Source of the DNA: Margaritifera margaritifera
Taxonomy: Eukaryota; Mollusca; Bivalvia; Unionida; Margaritiferidae
Assembly (NCBI GenBank): GCA_029931535.1
Contig: JAQPZY010001490.1
Coordinates: 537,001 to 601,000 of the forward strand
Length of the DNA stretch: 64,000 bases
Direction: 5' to 3'
Shown here piece by piece: positions 12,006 to 27,971 of the stretch. The notes beneath the pieces are model-generated. The model saw only the letters and a program-made list of their open reading frames with translations. It searched no databases and was not told where the DNA came from. Every line of letters starts with the position of its first letter. Position 1 is the stretch's first letter. The position numbers and the translations under genes were made by a program.

Positions 12006-13859
12006 TATGTGCTCATAAAATAAAGGGCCCTCTCAGTTGTTTAGGAATTATGCATAAAAAGCAATGTGCACAAGTACCTTAGTCAATTTAGATAAAGTAT
12101 AAAAAGTAGTTTGCGCCACCAACTCAAATACAACATCAAGGGATAGACGGAAGTACAAATGTAATTGAAATGAATTGTTCTTGATCACCGGTAGCATATA
12201 CGAGTTGAAAAAAAAGCATCAAGGATTATTGACGCAATGCTATTATTCCTAATTAAAATGGCAAGGAATATCCACTTCCCATGTACTCTCCCCTTATAAT
12301 TACGTAATTACTATAAAACTGCATAATAGTAATCGGGCAAAGTATATCACCATGACTATAGACAAACTAAAACGGGACCATAGAACGAATTAGATTAAAA
12401 AACCAACCCAACAAACACGTAATATGCTGGAGATATTTCCAAGCGTATTGTGTATTCATTAGGTGTTTGACAATACGTTGTATTGATTGGGTATGAATAC
12501 TCGTCTCGTGTTCTCAGTTCAAGTGGCATAATCAGTTAAAAGAAACTCATTAAAGCAGATTAACAAGTCAAATCTAACATTGTTTACTGAGGTATTAAGA
12601 TTATAGCTGATCCAACTCAGTTCGGTCAGATTTCATTAGCATGACTTAAACAACAGTTCAATTCAACGAACAAATGACAATTTTAATACTGGGTCAGGAC
12701 ATTTTCTGGAAAAAAAGATCACTTCAGGGGTATTTTGCTCAAAAAGAGATGCCCCCTAGAGTTTAAACTCAAACCACTGTTTTTGCCATACCATTTTCTT
12801 GCCAAATGTACCGTCTGTATTTATAGTTTCATTTGTGTTGGGTAAATACAGGGAAGAATAAGAACTAATATTATTTGCGATGCTTTTGAATTTAATTTTC
12901 TCTTGATACATTTAACAAAACTATATTCAGGAGGAAAATCTTCGTATTGGTCAAGCTATCAATGACAACTCAGAGTTTTAAAAACCCTACTGTTTTTCAT
13001 CAAAATATAATGTTCATGTAAACGCTCCAGATGATTACACGTATTCTTTTCTGTTTGCGTTTAGAAGCAATACTCGGCTAAGCAAGGGAAAACCCATACC
13101 AATCAACCTTAGCCATATTACGCACAAAATATAACTTTTACTTGCGTGAAAATAACTACATGTTTAATATAAACCAAGCCAGTCATGACTGATATTAGTT
13201 TTCAGCTTACTCAACGATTAAGGTTAACAACATTGTGTTTTCCATCAAGTTTAACATTTATATTTATCATCAACATTTACAAGGACGATCAATTTAAAGA
13301 GGAAATTTTAATCTTTGATACCAATTCACAAATAACACTTAATTTGAAATACTACATTTCGGGGGCACGGCTGCCTTTTTAAAGTGTAAGTCAAGTCTAA
13401 GTTATGAATGCTAGCTATGGTATCATCGAAGATGGATTTGGGATTTTGTTTTGGAAGACTTTAGCGCCAGGATATTAGAAAACTTTCCCAAAGATAGATA
13501 AATAGATATGCCGTAACTATTAATCAGCGAGAGAGAGAGAGAGAGAATATTCTTATTCTTACTTTTGTAATTGTATAATGAATCGCTAAAACGAGGATGA
13601 TATAGATACGGACAGCCAGCATTAATATGCCATTTTACATTTTGAAGACTATCAGGAACTTTGAGACAATTATCTCAATAAAATTTGAAGAAAACAAAAA
13701 CAAAAAACAAAAAACAAAAACAGTAATAGCAGACAAGCTTGAAACCATTACTTCCTTCTCTGAGGTCTTGGTGAAAGTTGTAGTCTCACCTTACCTCAAA
13801 GCTCTTCGGGCCCAGTCAAAGATAAGGGAGACATTCCCTTCCGAATCCATGCACTTTAA
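12006..13859. other. No gene recognised
   Basis: AT-rich sequence with a short (GA)n tract near 13530-13546 and an 'aaacaaaaaac' run near 13693-13722. No supported coding region. Confidence 0.4.
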
Positions 13860-14020
13860 CGCAGAAGCTCAGTTGGTAGAGCGTGGGACTCGTAATCCTA
13901 GCGTAGCGTGTTTGATACCCACCAAGGCTAGTTCGGGTCGGCTGCCTCGGTGTGTCCTTGGGAGAGACACTTAGCTTCCTTTTCCTGGACATGATATAGT
14001 CAATAAAGCCTTTCTTTCAG
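13860..14020 (+). mobile_element. tRNA-derived SINE
   Basis: A-box-like 'agctcagttggtagagcg', a degenerate B-box ('gtttgataccc'), and the conserved body block 'cggctgcctcggtgtgtcc' and 'ttgggagagacactta', ending in 'catgatatag'. The body and tail match the SINE at 6232-6412. Confidence 0.75.
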
Positions 14021-14039
14021 TTAAACATATATGCCTATA

Positions 14040-14202
14040 TCAGGGACTTTGTAGCATCATTTTATGGAGATGTATGCTTGGTTGATGGGGTATGGGTGTT
14101 GGTGCATGCAGGCAAGGTGATGGGTGCCGCAACCCGCTGATCAGGGTTCGAATCTCAGTAGAGTACGAATTAAAAATTCTCTAACCTGTATGATAATATT
14201 CT
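14040..14202 (+). mobile_element. SINE-like repeat, family with 'ctaacctgtatgataatatt' tail
   Basis: Shares 'gactttgtagcatcatttt', 'gatgggtgccg.aacccgc' and the tail 'ctaacctgtatgataatatt' with 55265-55414. A B-box 'gggttcgaatctc' is present near 14144-14156. The tail runs toward a long microsatellite, as it does at 55.4 kb. Confidence 0.7.
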
Positions 14203-14215
14203 TTTCCCATGTATT

Positions 14216-14217
<2 letters not shown>

Positions 14218-14309
<92 letters not shown>

Positions 14310-14330
14310 GAGAGAGAGAGAGAGAGATAA
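14218..14330. repeat. Self-complementary compound microsatellite (CT)n(TA)n(GA)n
   Basis: A (CT)n tract, a (TA)n tract and a (GA)n tract follow one another, so the whole block can fold on itself. Open frames here are artefacts of the repeat. Confidence 0.95.
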
Positions 14331-15009
14331 ATACATAAGAAAAGAATATATATATAGAGAGAGAGACAGACAGACAGGGATAGATGTATAGATAGAGTGG
14401 AAGATGGATCAAAATATCTTGGAGGGGGTACTTCCTCCATCCTGGCATCTAGAGACGTGTCACCCAAATGGGTACATTTTCTGAGCCGTCGGTACTTCAA
14501 TTGGTTTATTATTTTCTCTTTTTAGTTTTAAAAAATGCCAGGTACTCGATTGGGTCCTTGTGTCCGATTCTCAGTAGACGACGATGCCCTTTTTTAGAAG
14601 TTTTGGGTTTATTAATTTGAAGTGAGCATCTAACTCTAAATCCTCTAGGCAGGATCAGAGACTTTGAACATCTGCTTTGACAGTGATATATTTGGATAAC
14701 AATTAACACTATATATACGGCCATACAGGGAATAGGGTGAGACAGGTTTGAATAGTACATGAATAGGTATATGATTTTGCATTTACTGTGGTACCTTTTT
14801 GGAACCCCGGGCTGCACATCCCAATCCAATATGATATGGAGTAACAACCACCCGCCCCCAGCCAAAGAAGGACTGATATATGGATTTATTGATTGGCATA
14901 GATTCAAAGGCATACATACAGTACACAGATAGATAGATAGACAAGCAAATATATAATTCAGATGATTCACACAGTTATATAGGTTTCATTATCAACCATA
15001 TATATTGAA
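14331..15009. other. No gene recognised
   Basis: An open frame on the minus strand (14509-14970) lacks any recognisable domain. GATA-like runs occur near 14927-14941. Confidence 0.35.
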
Positions 15010-15600
15010 ATTTGGGTAATGGACGTTTTGCTCAAGAAATAAACGAAGAGAAAAACGCGTATACATTGTTGTACAAAGTATGGCCTTGATCCCAAGGTCA
15101 AAACGGGCGAGCAAGCGAGTACCAGAATGAATTGTCTTAGCTATATAATGATTGATCCCAAGTATAAAATAATCTGTCAAGGGCTTAAGGAAATATATGC
15201 AAATGAAAACACTTTAACCAAAACATTAATGGAGATTTTCTATGACTGTGACCTTGATTACAAGATGAAAGAATCAGCAAGCGTGTCATATTATGAATTA
15301 TTTTAGCTTCATGATGATTAATCCCAACTATGAAGAAAATCATCAAAGGGCTTTAGCGTATATAATCAACTGAAATAAATTTTCACCAAAACAGTAAAGC
15401 AAAATGTTTGTGACTGTGACCTTGATATCAAGGTAAAAGGGCGTGAGAGCGTGTCGTAGAATTAACTGTCTTAGCTGTATAACGAGTCGTGCCAAGTATG
15501 ACGAGGATCAATCAATGGGTTAATGAAAAATATGCAAATAGAGAACTGTAACCAAAACCTTAACAGATTGTTGATGCCGCCGCCGCCAGAAAGGTGTTTA
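15010..15600. repeat. Diverged tandem repeat, about 166-bp period, 3-4 copies
   Basis: The phrase 'tg(a/g)ccttgat..caag' recurs at about 15082, 15249 and 15418. Each is followed by 'gcaagcg/gagcgtgtc', then '.aattgtcttagct.tataa.ga', then 'atatgcaaat', then 'accaaaac'. The spacing is close to 166 bp. The copies are strongly diverged, and the array ends at a GCC run near 15578. Confidence 0.75.
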
Positions 15601-16135
15601 CGCTGTCTCGCTTTTCACTAACGTGGGCTACGCAAAAACAACGTTTAATTTATTCAAATGTTTATTCTGAAATAAAAGTGATTTTTTCATGCCAACATTT
15701 CATGATATGTTGAAAACAGTACGTACAATAATTTCATAATTTCTTTGCACATGTATATGAAAGACATAAGTTAACACAACTAATTTAGAAGTTCATTAAT
15801 ACTATATCGTTACAAAATAATTGATAAAATATACAAACAATTGTATATGTTATTTACATGTATATATTATATAATTATTTTCAGCGACTTTCATGCACCG
15901 TGCACTAATTTGAATAATTGATCATAAAATATTAACTCTTTTACACGAGGCTCGAATGTTACACGAGGCTCGAATGTGTCATAGAATTAAGCTGCACAAG
16001 TTATAGCTGCATAAAATACATTTACATGTAGTTGCATAAAGTTTTACTTATTATATTAACAATGCAAATAATAAAATTCAGACTAAGAAAATACATATCT
16101 TGTGACCACTCTGACCCACCCACCCCGCACACACA

Positions 16136-16136
<1 letters not shown>
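15601..16136. other. No gene recognised
   Basis: AT-rich sequence; a short direct repeat 'acacgaggctcgaatgt' occurs twice near 15943-15977. Confidence 0.4.

Positions 16137-16208
<72 letters not shown>
16137..16208. repeat. (TC)n microsatellite
   Basis: A long uninterrupted dinucleotide tract. Confidence 0.97.
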
Positions 16209-16212
<4 letters not shown>

Positions 16213-16842
16213 TTTATATATGAAGTCCATGCATACCTCTGCCCTAGCATTTAATTTTATTAAAAACATGTGACGCCTACACACGCTTCCTTACCTGTAC
16301 CAACTTATGAATGTAGGAGTCCATAATAGTACGTGTATCGTATTCATTCTTTATGGTAATCTTCGTAACTACGGTAATTATTAACAATTTGTGTACAATC
16401 TACATAAAGACCCAACTCCCTTACTCATGTATATAAATTAATATACACAAACCTTTATTTGGTTCAGTAAATAATACACTCAACAACTTGTATGGCGCTT
16501 AATTTATGTATACGCAAGACATTAAATTCCCTTCAGTCTTTCTTACAAAAAAAAAACAAATTAACACCAAACCCTTTTCACCGACTACAAGTAATCGCAT
16601 TCAACGCAAAGCTAACAATTACTCTCCAACTGACCTATTCTATCAATCAATGTTTACAATGTATGATAACGCAAATAATATTAACGACGCAAAATTCAAT
16701 ATGCTCTCGGGTACTTAAAACAATACGTCATTCAATAATATTTTCTTCTTAACTTTCGTCTATTTCTATAAAAGCGCATGCACCTCAAACTCGATCTCTT
16801 CTTTTTGTATGCCATTCGGAATCATAATCATCCCAAATATAT

Positions 16843-16930
16843 ATCAATTCAAGCAAATATACAAATTCACGCAAAGATATCAATTCACGCAAATACAGCA
16901 AATCACGCAAATATAGCAATTCAAGCGAAA
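16843..16930. repeat. 18-bp minisatellite, about 5 copies
   Basis: Units resembling 'caattcacgcaaatatag' recur about every 18 bp with point differences. The open frame across it (16778-16963) reads this repeat and is not a supported gene. Confidence 0.8.
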
Positions 16931-17950
16931 ATTCGTATCCCCTTTATTCTGTTGGGCATCTAGTTGTGAGCTCGACACGGTATGAAAATAAAGTATTTTT
17001 TGAACACTGTTTTCTCCACAAATGTTCTTTCAGAAATCGGAACAATATTCAAATAACTTTTCTATATATTAACTTTAAAATAATTATTGTGGACCAAGTG
17101 AGGAGACAATTTTTGAGAACATTTATAAATATAAAGAGATTCTTTCCTCGATATTTTTAAAGTTTTGAATGACACCTACTCTACTTTTTAAAGCAATGCA
17201 TATATTGTTCGAGGCTGATAACGTAAAGGAACATAAACGTATCATCGAAGATTTGTCTCGATAGATAGATATGTACATGTGATTATAGATTACCAGTCGA
17301 GTCACGACGTCCAACGTCAAAGGCGGATGCTGAATTTTCAATTCAACTTTCCCATTCGTAAAATTCTTCTCATATCAACCTATCGCTGGATCAGACATAT
17401 CCATTATAACATACTATTTGAGAATTAATCTGGGAATATAGAATGAGGGAAGTAGTCATTCAACAATGTTGTAAATCGAGCATTGTCTTCTCTCCCACCC
17501 TTTGGTTGTGACCAAATTTGTCTGTGCTAAAAATATGACAACATTATCGGTCTAGAGTAAATGTTTCAAGCAGATATATAACAGTTATTTTCAGATGTAA
17601 TGATTTCATGCTAATATTTAAAAAAGTCAAGAAAGCCGACAAGGATCTTATTTTCTTGAAAACAATACATTTGTGCAAAAACTTATTTAGAAATATTATG
17701 GACACATTGAAAAAAAAAATATCTACATTAATGGCTTTCTTAATTCAAGTCCAGTTCAAATGACACAATATTTGACCGTATGTGATATGTAGTTTCTGCA
17801 AAGTATGGACAATAAAAAAGGTCCTTTCACTGGCAAAACCAGGGAGTCATTGTTATTCGGTTTAGGTTTAAAGCAGAGACTTGTCCCTGCATGTTTTGTC
17901 CAAATTCAAATTTACAGTGATTAAATTGGCATTCCCGATATTATGCATCG
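16931..17950. other. No gene recognised (3' flank of gene B)
   Basis: AT-rich sequence downstream of gene B on its coding strand. No coding signature. Confidence 0.4.
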
Positions 17951-18089
17951 GTGTCTATGATTTGAAGGAATGAAACACATTAACGATGTTATTGACATCA
18001 TCTTCCTTTCCTGATCGCTACGCATTCGACTATTCATCAGGATAAAAATGTCAGTTATACTTATAACATCGTTAATGTGTTTCATTCCT

Positions 18090-18104
<15 letters not shown>
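17951..18104. repeat. Perfect 42-bp inverted repeat overlapping the gene B stop codon
   Basis: Arms 17951-17992 and 18063-18104 are perfect reverse complements over 42 bp, separated by a 70-bp spacer. The right arm contains the last four codons and the TGA stop of gene B (18090-18092) plus 27 nt of its 3' untranslated region. The spacer can add pairs: 'tgacat' with 'atgtca', and 'cctgat' with 'atcagg'. A transcript of gene B running past the stop would carry a very stable hairpin. Confidence 0.95.
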
Positions 18105-21240
<3,136 letters not shown>

Positions 21241-21313
21241 CTGAAATAGAATAAGATGATAGGATAAGATCTTTTCTTGGTCCCATATATTTTAATGTGT
21301 TTCTATTTGGCAA

Positions 21314-22194
21314 AGTTTAGATTTACCTTCAATTATGTTATGAGGCCATTTTCAAAGGTGAGCAAATATTACTATTGTAGTTTATTTGACCTTATGATTG
21401 GAGCTATCAAAAGTGGTACTGAGACTAAACTAAGAAGATAGTTGTACATTTTAAACGTCAAAAAGAAACATGAATATAACAAAAACAATTACCAAAAAGA
21501 TCTTTGGTGTAAATAATTTTATTTGAGCTGTAGGACACGTACTTAAGCTTTTTCGTACAAAATCTGGAAGGTATTTAAATTTATATAAATGTAATCCAAA
21601 TTATTGTCAAAATGAACCAGAAGAGTTTTTTTTTTGTATGCACTAGTTTGAGAATTCCTTTCTTCGTTTTTCTCATTACATATTAAACCACGTATTTATG
21701 TCAAGGATGAAGCAATCATAAATAGAAAACAATGTTTTACTTACTAGTATTTCAGAAAAGTTCGTTAATTTAAAGATATTCATTTCAATTGACGTATGAA
21801 AGTATATACATCAGCTGAGATTATGCTTAATAACCATGTTTTTTCTTTTGCAGGGGGGGGGGGGCAATATAAAACAATACGTAAAATGGATATATCGATA
21901 ATGAGTAAAATTAAAAAAATAAAAATTCTGAGCTGCATTTTTATTACAATAAAAGAGCAGACTTTCTGCTTTGCCCCTAACCTAGTGGGAAAAAAGGACT
22001 TATTCAGCAGGAACAAGAACGTGAATCTAAGATTAAGTACTCACACGTGCCAGATAGGATCAAGTAGTATCTAATATCAACACTTTTCCGCCAGTCCACT
22101 AATAACTTAGATTCCCGTGGGGCCCTGGGCATACGTGTTTAAATTGTGGAGACTCGATATAACTTCCAGGTACCAACCGTGCTCAATTGTTATA
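21314..22194. other. No gene recognised (5' flank of gene B)
   Basis: AT-rich upstream region. A G-run of about ten bases occurs near 21853. Any promoter or leader exon of gene B should be here, but I see no diagnostic motif. Confidence 0.4.
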
Positions 22195-23540
22195 ATGTTG
22201 TTCGTCCTTCGAGTTCGAAGATGATCATGACATCACTAACTGGTTTGGTTTATGTGAGTAAGTGAGTGGCTGATCAGGCCAATACGTGCTCTGAACTGTC
22301 TGTGGCACACTTTACAGGAGATGTCGCTGGATTTGCTTGATCAATAGAGGACGTGCTGCAGTTCTGAGATTTACGCTGCTCGCGCTTTTGCACTGCCCGG
22401 TAATTTTCCTCAGTTCAAAGTATGCAGCTCCAGTATGGATGAGAATGCGCCAGGTTAAGCCATCATGTGCAAGATCTTCCGAAAACTCAGGCACAGTGTC
22501 GAGGTGCTTCGATGATGACTTGATTGAATCTTTGAAGCGTTTCTTCTGACCACCCTGATATCGCTTTTCCTCTTCAGCTCGCCGTAGAAGATCTTCTTTG
22601 GTTGTCGCTTTGCTGACATCCTGGTGACGTGGCCTGCCCATCTCAACTGTGATTTCATCAATAGAGTGTGGATGCTTGAGTTGCCTGTCCGTGTGAGATT
22701 CTCAGTGTCTGTGACCAGGTCCTGCCACCTTATCCTCATCAGTTTCCCAAGGCAGCCCATGTGAAAATGGTTCTGCTTCTTAGCATGGCATATGCACACA
22801 GTCCAGGCTTAGCATGCATACAGTGGGGTCGGCAACAAAATGGCTTTGTAGACCATCAGTATTGTTTGTAGACTTATGCCTCTGCGCTCCCACACATTTG
22901 CGTGTAGTCTGCCAAAGGCCACACTTGGTTGAGCAATTCTGGCGTTGGTTTTATCATCGATGCGGACTGCACGTGACAGTGTGCTGCCGAGATAGGAGAA
23001 CTTGTCCACTGCCACGAGGGTTTGGTCATTTACTGTGATGGTAGGCTGTACGTAAAGCTTTCCTGGTGCAGGTTGGTGCATCACCTCTGTCTTCTTGATA
23101 CTGATTGTGAGACCGAAATTGTCACAAGCTGAAGAGAAATGGCCCATACTCTGTTGCATGTGAGACTCAGATTTCGCATTCAGGGAACAGTCGTCAGCAA
23201 CTTCGTCTTCGCCTGTAGTTTAATCAGATTGAAGAGTTTGCCGTCAGTCCGGTATCTGATGTCGATCCCAGCGTCATAGTCATGGAAAGCATCAGTAAAC
23301 ACGGCAGAGAACATCATACTGAAGAGGGTTGGGGCCAACACACAGCCTTGCATGACTCCATTCTTGACTGGGAATGGTTCAGATGCCCCGCCGTCGTCCA
23401 CGACACGAGCGAGCATGCCATCATGGAATTGCCGAACCATCACGATGAATATCTCTGGACAACCAAATTTTGCCATGATCTTCTGAAGGCCCCCGTGGCT
23501 GACTGTGTCAAACGCTTTTGTCAAACCATCAAACCAGTCC
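22195..23540 (-). pseudogene. 5'-truncated non-LTR retrotransposon (LINE) reverse transcriptase
   Basis: Reading the minus strand from 23524 gives the RT thumb and palm remnants: TKAFDTVSHGGLQKIMAKFG, then GVMQGCVLAPTLFSMMFSA. Beyond a frameshift come FGLTISIKKTEVMHQPAPGK and DKFSYLGSTLSR. The C-terminal part includes LRWAGHVTRM and a glycine/lysine-rich 'QGGQKKRFKDSIK' block, and the tail is near 22200. The frame is broken by several shifts, and the expected FADD catalytic motif region is damaged. The endonuclease and the start of the RT are missing, as usual for 5' truncation. It resembles the very common invertebrate elements often annotated as craniofacial-development-protein-2-like or RTE/CR1-like; the clade is not determined here. 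Confidence 0.88.
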
Positions 23541-23549
23541 TATATCACA

Positions 23550-23680
23550 AGAGACAATCCGCTACGCTCTTTTATCAGTTGCCTGTACGAAGATTTCATC
23601 TAATGATACTTAGAGTCATCATCTGTATAACAATTGGCAGACTAATGCCAATTGTTATACAAACGAGGGCACTAAGTATC
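23550..23680. repeat. Hairpin-forming MITE fragment
   Basis: Starts with 'gagacaatccgctac', which resembles the terminal inverted repeat of the element at 24098-24324. A perfect 15-bp inverted repeat follows ('gtataacaattggca' 23625-23639, complement 23646-23660), with outer pairs 'gatacttag'/'ctaagtatc'. Confidence 0.6.
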
Positions 23681-24097
23681 CGTAGATATAAGGAATACGA
23701 TATAAATGTTTTACCATCCAGCTGTAAAATCTAGTTGTGACTGTATAGGATAGAGTTTGAATCAGTGTATGTATTGTTCCTATATCGCATTAATGACATT
23801 CAGTATATCATACAATAAACTTATATCATGCATTCCGATTGGCGATATCATACAATCGAAATGTATGATGTTCATTCGCGACGTTAATGTATCATACATT
23901 TCATTATATGGTATTGTAACTCAATTTAATACTATTTTAAATTATAATACATGATGTCATATATTCATGTTCATAATATAAAATAATATTTGGCATAAAT
24001 ATTAGAATGTATGATAATACATTTTAAACTTCTAGTTTCATAATATAAACAAATATTATAAAATAACGAATACATAGTAAAACGCATCGGGCCATGA

Positions 24098-24324
24098 CAC
24101 GGGAGACAATCTGCTCCCCTTTGTTATCACCCGCGGCTGCCTGTCGGGAGCTTTCATCGCTTTACATGAATATACATAAACCTGCTTAACCAATTACTGC
24201 GAGCACGAGTATCCTCTCGCCATTGTGATATAACATGACCTTTCAGGCTGTTTGAATGAGCCAATCAAAGTGTCTTTTTCAACAGCCACGGATGATAAAG
24301 AAGAGTAGCGGTTTGTCTCCCGTG
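24098..24324. mobile_element. Short element with terminal inverted repeats (MITE-like)
   Basis: Ends are 'cacgggagacaa' and its reverse complement, with weaker pairing continuing inward ('gct.c'). Length is 227 bp. No coding capacity and no clear target duplication. The related end at 23550 supports a dispersed family. Confidence 0.6.
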
Positions 24325-25761
24325 GTTTGAGACGATGATTAAAAATGCACCTCATATATTATTACCTCTCTACTAAGTGACAGCAGCGTAGAAGGTTTAG
24401 TCAGTAGTTGTATCAATGGAACATATCCAACAGCTTATTACATTGTTTCTTTACATTTTTAATTGCCATCATAATTTGCTAATGTCCTGTTAAACCCTAT
24501 GCGTACTATACTCTCAATGGTACAAAACATCATTTTCTTCACAAATATATTGCAAACAGATAAATATAATGAAATATAATTTTTCTTTGAGTTTATATTA
24601 TTTTAGAAAAAGGATAAAATATTGACCGAGAAGCTAAGTTTGAATCAGGACTACGTAAGACTGCACCACACACTGCAGTATATGCTTGAAAAAGTTGTTG
24701 ATTAGGTCTGAATGCATGAAATTGTTAATGTCTGGTATGCTAAGATGCTGTTGAATGCCATTTCAAATAATAGCACAAACAAGTTTTTGATCTGCATTTT
24801 ATTTCTTTTTATTTTTGCTTGAAATATTATTTCTGTAGAATACCTAATTAAGGACTCAGTTCAACGCATAATTTCAACGTGCAGATGTTCCTTTTACTTC
24901 AATATTTCCCAATTCTTGCTATAATTATGAAATTCATGTATTCTTTAACATTTTACCGCAATAATAATAGTTACAAATAGCTGATAATAAGTAGCAGAAA
25001 CAAGTTCACCATAACTACTACGGCACCCTACCCAAGTTCTTCATATGTGGTCATTTTTCGGAAGTAATTATGAGGCATAGTTAGAGTGTTCAATTATTTA
25101 TATTTATATTTCAGCGTTTTTAGCATTAAAAATGATAGACCGTATCCTACCTTGTCTTTTACGATACAGGTGATCAACAACAATATTATGACTGCAGCTT
25201 GTATGGTAGTGCGCATTCAACGGGAAAGAAACAGTCCCCTGATGTAAAATCCTAGTTCTCTGTTCTATCCAACTATGCCAGAGGCGTCGCGAGAGATATA
25301 TTTATAATTTCCTATTTTCTGGGTCATCCAATGGGGTTTCTACTAGGTGTGGTTTCACATTCGAATTCGATGAGATTGATATGTTACTAGGAAGACTATC
25401 AATCCCATACACAGCGAACAAATGACCTGTACAAAGTCAACTGAATAATCACAGCCAGTGGTAAATTACCAGCTGAAAGATAAAGGTTGCTTGCAAAATG
25501 AAACTTGAACAAATCGAAACTTGAATGTGTTGTAGCCTATATATATATAACCTTACTCGTCATATGCTATATTTATGTTGCACCTTGTTTCCTTTTAATG
25601 TATTGAACATAACATTGTTGTATTCCTTCTAAGTCTCTTTTTTTAACTTGGTAATATTTGGTGATTTTCTATTGCATATCCCATACCGAAACTCAAATCC
25701 GCCACACACAAAAAACGATTTCCTTGTTTCTACTTTCACCCTTTTCATTCTCTTTCTCCTC
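24325..25761. other. No gene recognised
   Basis: AT-rich sequence with no supported coding region. Confidence 0.4.
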
Positions 25762-25821
<60 letters not shown>

Positions 25822-25824
25822 AAC

Positions 25825-25871
<47 letters not shown>

Positions 25872-25900
25872 TAATTATTATTATTATTATTATTATTATT
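25762..25900. repeat. (AAT)n trinucleotide microsatellite
   Basis: Long (AAT)n array turning into (ATT)n at its right end (about 25870-25900). The poly-Asn, poly-Ile and poly-Leu open frames are artefacts. Confidence 0.97.
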
Positions 25901-26060
25901 GACTTTACTGCCGATATCAATACAATTCCATAAATCAAAATAACTTCAATTTTTCTTTTAGCAAAACCGTTTTCTACACCCCAAATCAGTTTACAAGTTA
26001 CAAATAAAATAAAATGATGTAAGTATATACAGTTTTGTTTAATATGATGACAAAAGCACG

Positions 26061-26062
26061 TG

Positions 26063-26130
<68 letters not shown>
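26061..26130. repeat. (TA)n microsatellite
   Basis: Long (TA)n tract with one interruption near its left end. Confidence 0.96.
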
Positions 26131-26133
<3 letters not shown>

Positions 26134-27359
26134 GCTTTTTATGAGAAAAAAAAGTGTCGATAGAAGGTCAGATGCAGATATAAAGTGAATATTTTCAAAA
26201 TATTTTGCACTTAATCCTAAACTGAACTGATTGATTAATTGATTGATTAATTGATTGAAGTAATGGTTGCTATTAAAGGCATATCAAAACATATAAGCAT
26301 ATATCGTGCCGAGAGAATCGGAGCAAAGAGCCTTGCCCACAGACAATCTACGGCAGCAGACCTGGTCTGGTATGGGCAGTAATCTAATCCTCATCCTTCC
26401 AGTCACTGTGGTTCCTGAAGGTGAATTTGCGATAATTGAAAACTGAGCTTGTTCTAGACACATCACAAATTATCAATCATACAATCATGTTTATTATAAA
26501 ACAAGATGCAATGAGTATTTTTTATATAGAAATATAAGGTGTTAATGTATAAAGACTTAAAGGTTGGAATGTGAAGTAAACAAACAAGGAGACACAATCA
26601 ATGTGAAAAAAAGAATGTTGCAAGCAAGAGCGACGGAACAATTAAAGGGGGGCAACTCTTTCCGTTGAGATAATTATGTAGAGGGTTATAGCAACTCTCA
26701 AGAAAGAAAGTTTTGTGCTATAATTCGGTCATCTTGACAAAAATCAATGTATGCTATGTTGTCGAAATATTGTGCCTGCATCGCGTAACACACGCGTATC
26801 TCAATTTCAAATTATTCCGATGACAATTTGAAGACACAACAAGTCTGACTGGCATTTAAACTATTCGGATGAATCCCCTCACAGCTACGGACAAAGCTGG
26901 GGAATGTCCCCTTTGTGTCACTATTCCAGGTAATAATTGCAATAGCATTAGCTGGTAAGAGTAACTATGATTTATGTTGGTCAAAACGTAACCACGTGAT
27001 CAGTTTGAGCTGCGTTTATTTCTGTATAAATTGTGAGGAGAACTACTTTTCGAACAATACCTACTTCTATAAATAAAGTCACGTGCAAATCAAAAGGTAA
27101 ACACTTCAAGTGAAGGCAGACACAATGCACAGGGGATCGTTACAAAATAAATTAAGAGTATCGGTCAATGGATAAATGGCTGGGCTTGGGTGGGTGGGGA
27201 GTCCAACCTGTAACAATATAACACAAGACACGACTCCTTACCCCTCTATATTTCCAACCCTGCTAGCTTGTCCTATTATGTCTCTTAATGAATACTTACA
27301 TCAGTTGTAATAAAAAAATGGATACATTTTCTTAACACAACAACAGACCTCATTTAATC
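26131..27359. other. No gene recognised
   Basis: Includes 'ttgattgattaattgattga' runs near 26229-26260. No supported coding region. Confidence 0.4.
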
Positions 27360-27971
27360 CATGACATATTGGAGAAAATTCCACACTTGTTAGCCGATTT
27401 CGAAGACTTAGAAAGTACATGCCCTGAAGTTGCCGTTAACATTCGGATAGTCTTGGATTTCACCCTTAACGGAGAGGTAAGTTCCGAACATAATATTTCC
27501 GAACATAGGTATATTGGTTTGTTTTAAATATTTGGATAATAATCTTTATTTACGCTATCATGGCACAATACAAGTATCCATTTCTTCGCTTTATATCGTC
27601 TACTTGTATTCATTGCTGAATTGTATAATAGAGGTTGTTCGGAATCCCAAGCTGAAGAATACCACAAACACTCTTTAAAAATGTCAGAGCTGCTATTAAT
27701 CACTACATTCAAGTTCAATGTGGTCGTTCAACCAATAATGTTACAGACCCCGAGTTTAAAAAATCAAATGACATGTTAAATGGGAAATTAAAGTTTAACA
27801 CCAAGATTGGCTTGTCAAGATCAGCTGAACACAAACCAATTACTCCTCAATCAGACATGCATGCAATCAATCAGTACCTGATGCAAGATCATCCTATCAC
27901 ACTTAGATACAGAGGGTCTGATTATATCTCTCTATCCAATATGTTACCCATATATTAGAATTCCACACCCA

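Noticed and set aside
18010..18050. Hammerhead-ribozyme-like 'ctgatga' in the spacer of the gene B inverted repeat (minus strand)
   Set aside because: The expected GAAA box and a helix II are missing, and the 'ctgat' bases pair better in a simple stem.
22337..23734. Plus-strand open frames across 22.3-23.7 kb
   Set aside because: They are antisense shadows of the LINE reverse transcriptase.
25629..25938. Poly-Asn, poly-Ile and poly-Leu open frames here and at 59.0-59.3 kb
   Set aside because: Artefacts of (AAT)n arrays.
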